DNA from: CAZXWN01 sp964644695 [NCBI: uncultured bacterium]
Lineage (GTDB): Bacteria; UBP4; UBA4092
Length of the DNA stretch: 48,694 nt
Direction of reading: 5' to 3'
NCBI GenBank assembly: GCA_964644695.1
Contig: CAZXWN010000006.1
Span: 64,456 to 113,149 of the forward strand
Shown here: positions 42,253 to 48,694 of the stretch, piece after piece
How positions within the stretch are numbered: position 1 is the stretch's first letter
Layout: each line of letters begins with the position of its first letter
Made by a program: the position numbers and the translations under genes
The notes under the pieces: generated by a model
What the model was told of the DNA's origin: nothing
Seen by the model: only the letters and a program-made list of their open reading frames with translations
The model's database searches: none

Positions 42253-43419
42253 ATGGCACGAACGTTTTTGTTCACCTCGGAATCGGTCACAGAAGGCCAT
42301 CCCGATAAAGTCTGTGACAATATATCCGACGGTATATTAGACGCGATATTTGCTCAGGATCCTAACAGCCGCGTGGCTGTCGAGTCTTTAGTTACCACCG
42401 GTCAGGTCGTTGTGGCTGGTGAAGTAACCACCAAAGCCTATATTAATGTGCAAGATGTAGTCCGCGGTGTGATAGAAGATATTGGTTATAACGATTCCGC
42501 AATGGGTTTTGATTTCCGGTCCTGCGGCGTTTTGAATGCCATTCATGGCCAGTCTCCCGACATTGCCATGGGTACCAATGATGAAGTAGGTGGTGCGGGT
42601 GACCAGGGGATGATGTTCGGTTACGCTTGTAATCAAACTCCGGAATTAATGCCTGCTCCAATCATCTATGCTCAGAAATTATCAAAGAAGCTGTCCGAAG
42701 TACGTAAGTCTGGATTACTTCCTTACCTTCGTCCGGATGGCAAGTCCCAGGTTACCATTGAATATGTGGATGGAAAACCCATTCGTGTTACCAATGTTGT
42801 CGTTGCTGCCCAGCACACCCCCCAGTTCACCGTGAAAAATATGGACGGCCTTCGTGAAGATATTAAACGTGAAGTTGTCTCCAAAGTTATTCCCGCCAAC
42901 ATGCTGACCGACAAAACCGAGTATCTGATTAATGCTACAGGTTGTTTCGAAGTTGGTGGTCCTCATGGTGACACCGGGTTGACCGGCCGTAAGATTATCG
43001 TTGATACCTACGGTGGATGGGCTTCACATGGTGGTGGATGTTTCTCTGGTAAAGACCCAACGAAAGTTGACCGGTCTGCCGCCTATGCCGCCCGTTATGT
43101 TGCAAAGAATATCGTGGCCGCTGGAATTGCTGATGAAGCGACCATTCAGTTAGCTTATTGTATCGGTGTTCCTGAGCCGGTTTCCATTCTGGTTGACACC
43201 AAAGGTAGTGGCAAAATCGCTGATGAAAAAATCGAAGCCCTCGTTCGTGAGTATTTTGATTTAACCCCAGCGGGAATTATCAAGTGCCTGCATTTACGCC
43301 GCCCCATTTTCCGGAAGACCGCTGCTTATGGTCATTTCGGACGGACAGAACCTGAATTTACATGGGAAATTACTGATAAGGCCGAGATCCTTAAGAAAGC
43401 TGCGGAGAAATTAGCCTAG
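42253..43419 (+). CDS. metK: S-adenosylmethionine synthetase
   Basis: 388 residues, standard length. It makes SAM from methionine and ATP. Motifs: [20 protein letters not shown] (ATP and metal site), [12 protein letters not shown] (methionine loop), [19 protein letters not shown] (phosphate-binding), with [15 protein letters not shown] near the end. The third motif has a Gly-Cys where Ala is usual (GGGAFSGKD). ATG with AAGGAG about seven bases upstream. Next gene is ahcY, so the two are one SAM-cycle unit, separated by a hairpin. Confidence 0.97.
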   Translation: MARTFLFTSESVTEGHPDKVCDNISDGILDAIFAQDPNSRVAVESLVTTGQVVVAGEVTTKAYINVQDVVRGVIEDIGYNDSAMGFDFRSCGVLNAIHGQSPDIAMGTNDEVGGAGDQGMMFGYACNQTPELMPAPIIYAQKLSKKLSEVRKSGLLPYLRPDGKSQVTIEYVDGKPIRVTNVVVAAQHTPQFTVKNMDGLREDIKREVVSKVIPANMLTDKTEYLINATGCFEVGGPHGDTGLTGRKIIVDTYGGWASHGGGCFSGKDPTKVDRSAAYAARYVAKNIVAAGIADEATIQLAYCIGVPEPVSILVDTKGSGKIADEKIEALVREYFDLTPAGIIKCLHLRRPIFRKTAAYGHFGRTEPEFTWEITDKAEILKKAAEKLA

Positions 43420-43452
43420 TTATGGCGTTTTCTCTCAACCTATAAATTTTAC

Positions 43453-43484
43453 TGAGCGGTGGGCAGATTACTGCCTTCCGCTCA
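43453..43484 (+). promoter_or_regulatory. hairpin between metK and ahcY
   Basis: Outer arms TGAGCGG (43453-43459) and CCGCTCA (43478-43484) and inner arms GGCAG (43462-43466) and CTGCC (43471-43475), loop ATTA. It lacks a U run. It could be an mRNA-stability or processing hairpin, or part of an RNA element for ahcY; I could not match the SAH riboswitch pattern. Confidence 0.45.
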
Positions 43485-43508
43485 CTTTGTCTATCCAAGA
43501 CGGGATAA

Positions 43509-44786
<1,278 letters not shown>

Positions 44787-44810
44787 GTAATCATTTAGTA
44801 TTAAACAGAA

Positions 44811-44844
44811 AAGGAATCGGCTTTTCAGCTGATTCCTTTTTTTT
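44811..44844 (+). terminator. Rho-independent terminator after ahcY
   Basis: Arms AAGGAATC (44811-44818) and GATTCCTT (44831-44838) with a run of eight T overlapping the last pairs (44837-44844). It lies 24 bases after the ahcY stop. Confidence 0.9.
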
Positions 44845-44900
44845 ATTATGAGGACAGAAACACCCTTGAGTTAAAATTATTCCGTATGGAGGTAAACACC

Positions 44901-45980
44901 TTGGAACGGTTCGAGATACTTCAAAAGGAATTTGTTAAAGCAGGCCAGGACGCTCTTTTGGTCTCCTATCCCACTAACCGGAATTATCTTTCTGGATTTA
45001 CCGGAAGTGATTGTATGGTCCTTGTGACACCCAAGAGAGGTTTGTTTATCACCGATTTCCGTTACCAGCAACAGGCCTATACTCAATGTACTGGATTTGA
45101 AGTGGAAATTACTCGTCATGGTCGCGGATATTACCAGATTACTAAGGAATATTGTATTCAAGATAGAGTTAAAGTATTGGCTTTTGAGCCTCATCACCTG
45201 ACAATGGCTCAATACACCCTGATGAAAAATGTTTTTAAGGGAAGTGGTATTAATCTAGTACCTGAAAAGTATTCGTATGTGGAACACCTTCGCCAAATTA
45301 AGGATTTGTCCGAGCTTAAGTTAATCCAAAAATCTAATAAGGTTTCCATGGAAGCTTTTGAAAAGGCCGTATCTTTGATTAAGCCGGGTGTTTATGAATC
45401 CGATGTGTCAATTGCTTATGGTGCCGCAATTCGTGCTTCTGGAGCCTCTGGAGAGTCTTTTGAGACGATTCTAGCCTCTGGACCTCGTTCAGCGATGCCG
45501 CATGGGGTTGCATCCAGACGGAAAATGAAGAAAGGTGATTTTGTTGTCTTTGATTTTGGGGCTCTGGTCAATCGGTATTGTTCTGACTGTACCCGGACCT
45601 TCGTAATTGGAAAACCCTCGATCAAGCAGAAAGAAATCTACGCTATTGTTTTGGAAGCCCAGTTGTCCGCATTAGCAGCGGTCAAGCCGGGGGTGATGTG
45701 CAGTGCTGTGGATGACATAGCCCGGAAAATCATCACTTCTGCCGGGTATGGAAGTAACTTTGGCCATGGATTAGGTCATGGAGTAGGAATGGACATCCAT
45801 GAATCCCCACGGTTAAATAATCAGGATAAAACCATACTAAAACCCGGAATGGTGGTGACTGTGGAACCTGGTATCTATCTTGAGGGATGGAGTGGGGTTC
45901 GAATCGAAGACTTAGTTATAGTGACAGAAAAAGGATGCAAGGTTTTGACTCAATATTCGAAGGAATTAATCAGTTTGTAA
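44901..45980 (+). CDS. Xaa-Pro aminopeptidase (M24B family)
   Basis: 359 residues from the TTG at 44901. A perfect GGAGGT (44888-44893) is seven bases before it; the ATG at 44886 overlaps that site and so cannot be the usual start. M24 enzymes remove N-terminal residues next to proline in the cytoplasm. The creatinase-like N-terminal domain (about 1-125) is followed by the pita-bread fold with metal ligands in FDFGALVNRYCSDCTRTF (two Asp), FGHGLGHGVGMDIHESP (His) and VTVEPGIYLEGWSGVRIED (two Glu). All are present. It overlaps the next gene by one base (TAATG). Confidence 0.9.
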   Translation: MERFEILQKEFVKAGQDALLVSYPTNRNYLSGFTGSDCMVLVTPKRGLFITDFRYQQQAYTQCTGFEVEITRHGRGYYQITKEYCIQDRVKVLAFEPHHLTMAQYTLMKNVFKGSGINLVPEKYSYVEHLRQIKDLSELKLIQKSNKVSMEAFEKAVSLIKPGVYESDVSIAYGAAIRASGASGESFETILASGPRSAMPHGVASRRKMKKGDFVVFDFGALVNRYCSDCTRTFVIGKPSIKQKEIYAIVLEAQLSALAAVKPGVMCSAVDDIARKIITSAGYGSNFGHGLGHGVGMDIHESPRLNNQDKTILKPGMVVTVEPGIYLEGWSGVRIEDLVIVTEKGCKVLTQYSKELISL

Positions 45981-47293
45981 TGAAGAGGTATTTTCTTCAA
46001 TCCTTCATAGAAGGTATAAAAACTCCCGACAGACGATATGCCTGGATACTGGTAATTATTTATTTATGTTTGTTGCCGGTTTTTCTGTATCCGAAGATTC
46101 ATGGAAATGATGGAATAGGGTATTTTGTCTATCTTCGCTCTATTGTGATGGATGGGGATTTAGATTTTACAAACGAATTTGCTCATTACTCTACAGAATA
46201 TACAATTGTAGGATATAACCCCCAAACGGGACATCCTGTGACGGGGATCCCGCCTGGCTGTGCCGTCTTGTGGGCTCCGTTTTATTTGGTGGCGCATGGT
46301 ATTACACTATCGGAAGTTACAGTATATCCTGCGGATGGGTATGGGTATCCTTATGAGCTTGCTGTAGCGCTTGGGACCTCCTTTTACGGTTTATTGGGGC
46401 TGTTAATCGTATATTGGACAGGGCTGAGGTGGTACAGTTCCAGGAATGTATTTTGGGCGGTTATCGCTGGATGGTTAGCCTCTCCACTGATGTTTTACAT
46501 GTACATTCATTCTTCCATGTCTCATGCGAATTCCTTTTTTATGGCGGCATTAGTATTATGGAGCACTTTACGATTATTGGTTGATAAATCGGATCGATGG
46601 TCTGATTATCTCATTTTAGGATTATCCTCCGGAATGATGGGTGTTATTCGGAATCAAGACATGATTTTCTGGAGTATTCCTCTAGTGGTTATATTGATTC
46701 TGAGAAACAGAAAAATGCTTTTAATTCCTGTTTGTATTGGGATGGTCTTTTGTATTCAGTTGGGCACCTGGTGGTCCTTGAATGGTTCTCCTTTCAGTGG
46801 ACCTGTAACCCATTATGTAGGACATAACTTCACTCCCTGGGCTCCGAATGCATTCAATGTCTTATTTTCAGGTCGCCATGGGCTTTTTACCTGGAATCCA
46901 GTCTTTTTATTCGGTCTTTTGGGATGGTTATTACTCAGAAGAAAATCAGGTCTGATGGTCTTTCTTGCCGTAATGATGTTCTTACTGCAGTTATGGGTTG
47001 TCGGTTCATGGCGGGAATGGTGGGGTGCTTATTCTTTTGGTCACCGGATGTTTGTCAGCCTGTTACCTTTCTTTATGGTTGGTTTGGCTGCTTTGTGGGA
47101 TAAATCGGGTCAATTGGTAAAGCTATCGAGTATCATTCCTGTATTTATCCTCATACTGATTCTCTGGAATTTTGGGTTGATGGCGCAATACATTTTTTCC
47201 TTACTAAATCGGGATGGGCTAACTCCCTTTAGTAAAGTTATTTATCAACAATTTACCGTCCTTCCCCAATATTTATTTCAATTGATTCAGTAA
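45980..47293 (+). CDS. GT-C-like polytopic membrane glycosyltransferase candidate
   Basis: 437 residues from the ATG at 45980, which overlaps the previous stop (TAATG); a longer frame from 45887 lies inside the peptidase gene. About ten membrane helices. The first external loop begins with KIHGNDGIGYFVYLRSIVMDGDLDF, with an acidic residue pair as in GT-C fold (ArnT/PMT/GT39-like) transferases that take sugars from polyprenyl phosphate. A long loop with conserved W and G (FNVLFSGRHGLFTWNP, SWREWWGAYSFGHRMF) follows. The family is inferred from topology and these motifs; the acceptor is unknown. It could serve the lipid-linked sugar enzymes in this window. Confidence 0.72.
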   Translation: MKRYFLQSFIEGIKTPDRRYAWILVIIYLCLLPVFLYPKIHGNDGIGYFVYLRSIVMDGDLDFTNEFAHYSTEYTIVGYNPQTGHPVTGIPPGCAVLWAPFYLVAHGITLSEVTVYPADGYGYPYELAVALGTSFYGLLGLLIVYWTGLRWYSSRNVFWAVIAGWLASPLMFYMYIHSSMSHANSFFMAALVLWSTLRLLVDKSDRWSDYLILGLSSGMMGVIRNQDMIFWSIPLVVILILRNRKMLLIPVCIGMVFCIQLGTWWSLNGSPFSGPVTHYVGHNFTPWAPNAFNVLFSGRHGLFTWNPVFLFGLLGWLLLRRKSGLMVFLAVMMFLLQLWVVGSWREWWGAYSFGHRMFVSLLPFFMVGLAALWDKSGQLVKLSSIIPVFILILILWNFGLMAQYIFSLLNRDGLTPFSKVIYQQFTVLPQYLFQLIQ

Positions 47294-47435
47294 CACATCA
47301 TTGCGGACCTCACTCCCAATTACGAAATACTTGTCAAAATAGGAAAATTGTTGTATAAATATCAAGGAAATATTGAGGAATTGAAGGCTTTCCTCCGAGG
47401 TCAAAAATCACAAAATCAATATCGAGGGGTACGAA

Positions 47436-48694
47436 ATGCGTTTAGTATGTGGTGTTTTAATTGTATGGAGTTTGTTGTTATCCATGGTGACAGCTCAGAG
47501 TGTCACCTATGTAGTTGGTGGAAAGGGATACACTCTGGAACGGAGCCAGCCGGCTTCGGCCCAAACAGAAGCTGAGAAGGGTCTCTGGGTCATTACAGAA
47601 TTTTTGAAGGGGCCATCCGCTGAGGAAAAGGCGGCGGGCATCCAATCAGCAGTTCCTTCCGATATCCAAATCATCAAATCAGCGGTCAAGGGCGATGTAT
47701 TGACTGTATATGTGAAAATGCCGGCTGATTATCTATCCAGTTTGAATGTTATCCAAACAGACGAGTTTTATGACAGTCTCGGAAAGTCATTATTTGGGAT
47801 CGTGACCAGTTATCAAGTAAACATCTTAGTATGGGATTCTGTAGCGGGAACCTATAAGAATCTGACCGACTTCCTTCCTGCTGTTCCCAAAATAGCACCC
47901 AAAGGGACTCAAGAGTATATCCTTGATGAACCTGTTGCGGCCGGAAAAGACTCCGCCAGCCAAACGGATAAAGAATGGGCCCAGGCAGAGCTTGTCGCTC
48001 AGTATGGGCAGGGTCAACCTACAGGATTATTAACGGGGAAATCCATTTTTATCAGTCCCGGTCATGGTTGGTATTATGCCAGTGGGACGGGAAGTGCATC
48101 TGTCTGGAATACTCAGCGCGGAAACAATTATGACATTGTGGAAGACCTCTCCAATGTGGAACATGTAGATTATTACCTTTTGCAGTATTTGTGGAATGCA
48201 GGCGCTAATACCTATCCTTGCCGCGCCCGGAGTAGAACTGATTACAGATATCAAGTGGATAATTCAGGCAGCGGTTATTCCGACAATGGCGGATGGTCCG
48301 ACGGTACATCAACCACTCCTTATATTGGGACTAATTATCGTATTAGTGCGGCCTCAAGTCTTGCCTCAGCAACAGCGACCTGGCGGCCTACGATTACTAA
48401 AGCGGGTTACAATCCGGTGTATGTGTTCTATACCGGAGGAACGAATCGGGCGACTGATGTTGTGTATTATGTCGTTCATTCAGGTGGAACCACTCAGTTT
48501 ACAGTCAATCAACAGAGAGATGGCTATACCTGGAAATATATCGGGACTTATCACTTTAATGCCGGGACTCAAGGCTGTGTGTATGTGACGAATAAGTCCT
48601 CCAGCCCAACAGGCAAGTATGTCATTGTCGATGCCATTTGTGTTGGTGATGGAAAAGGAACTGAGACTAGAGGTGGAGTAACCAGCGGTCAATA
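47436..48694 (+). CDS. GerMN / amidase with golvesin-like insert (3' end beyond window)
   Basis: 419 residues are visible from the ATG at 47436; the frame is still open at the last base. Signal peptide (MRLVCGVLIVWSLLLSMVTA). GerMN-like domain (about 50-140; FLKGPSAEEKAAGIQ). Amidase beginning at FISPGHG (H210) with a VEDLSNVEH stretch bearing the second ligand glutamate, then YLWNAGANTYPCRARS. The golvesin-like domain starts near 315 (GYNPVYVFYTGGTNRATD, TVNQQRDGYTWKYIG, VDAICVGDGKG) and the frame ends just after it, before the second histidine. It is a paralogue of the protein at 13793-18391, in the same domain order. ATG with a GAGGGG-like stretch upstream. Confidence 0.85.
   Translation, partial: MRLVCGVLIVWSLLLSMVTAQSVTYVVGGKGYTLERSQPASAQTEAEKGLWVITEFLKGPSAEEKAAGIQSAVPSDIQIIKSAVKGDVLTVYVKMPADYLSSLNVIQTDEFYDSLGKSLFGIVTSYQVNILVWDSVAGTYKNLTDFLPAVPKIAPKGTQEYILDEPVAAGKDSASQTDKEWAQAELVAQYGQGQPTGLLTGKSIFISPGHGWYYASGTGSASVWNTQRGNNYDIVEDLSNVEHVDYYLLQYLWNAGANTYPCRARSRTDYRYQVDNSGSGYSDNGGWSDGTSTTPYIGTNYRISAASSLASATATWRPTITKAGYNPVYVFYTGGTNRATDVVYYVVHSGGTTQFTVNQQRDGYTWKYIGTYHFNAGTQGCVYVTNKSSSPTGKYVIVDAICVGDGKGTETRGGVTSGQ

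Noticed and set aside
43453-43484. SAH riboswitch for ahcY
   Set aside because: The hairpin lacks the conserved GAGGAGCG/CUGC-type core of the SAH element.
47348-47575. Small ORF before the second GerMN amidase
   Set aside because: It overlaps the strongly supported amidase reading frame (ATG 47436, signal peptide, GerMN) in another frame and has no recognisable content.

Overview
This is a bacterial chromosome segment, mid-40s % GC by eye and densely coded, with no rRNA, tRNA, CRISPR array, phage or insertion sequence that I can see. Housekeeping genes sit in classical groups: phoH / 7TM-HD phosphodiesterase / ybeY / era, smc-ftsY, metK-ahcY, uvrC, argS and a thiDME cluster under a TPP riboswitch. 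Mixed with them are large secreted proteins without close textbook counterparts: GerMN-amidases carrying a golvesin-like insert, TIM-barrel-like proteins and a Kelch-like protein. A solute-binding-protein/permease fusion is also present. This mix suggests an uncultured, candidate-phylum-like lineage. I cannot name the phylum, and no gene here settles whether the cell has an outer membrane.

Layout: 1-2397 (+) is the end of a BMP/nucleoside-type ABC transporter: ATPase, small membrane protein, permease. 2390-9888 (-) holds a double-receiver protein, argS, an AMIN-amidase, an alternative sigma factor with a sigma-54-like promoter, a D-cysteine desulfhydrase-like PLP enzyme and a membrane-anchored family-2 glycosyltransferase. 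9889-11570 is an accessory islet: a secreted Kelch-like gene (+) bracketed by copies of a short palindromic repeat. 11571-18391 (-) encodes a secreted TIM-barrel-like protein and a 1532-residue multidomain amidase. 18508-20400 (+) is uvrC. 20481-22936 (-) is TPP riboswitch-thiD-thiM-thiE. 23036-29256 (+) is a TPR protein followed by the phoH-to-era operon and a small membrane ORF. 29292-35193 (-) has a TIM-barrel-like protein, ftsY and smc. 35506-38640 (+) is a sugar-type ABC transporter in which binding protein and first permease are one polypeptide. 38781-39206 (-) is a small secreted protein. 39316-48694 (+) runs glycosyltransferase, DegT aminotransferase, JAMM protein, metK, ahcY, an Xaa-Pro peptidase, a GT-C-like membrane protein, and the start of a second GerMN/golvesin amidase cut by the window end.

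How the genes fit together: three peptidoglycan amidases, the Smc/FtsY pair and the glycosyltransferases point to an active envelope programme. metK and ahcY form the S-adenosylmethionine cycle. thiDME without other thiamine genes suggests salvage of pyrimidine and thiazole precursors under TPP control. Two transporters lack expected parts locally: the sugar transporter has no ATPase and the BMP-type system has only one permease in view.

The most notable observations are a golvesin-like domain inserted inside an amidase catalytic domain in two paralogues; the binding-protein/permease fusion; loss of conserved histidines in three ancient enzymes (HD to QD in the 7TM-HD protein, His to Asp in YbeY, a degenerate HIGH motif in ArgRS); a sigma-54-type promoter in front of a sigma-70-family gene; and two families of dispersed palindromic repeats.
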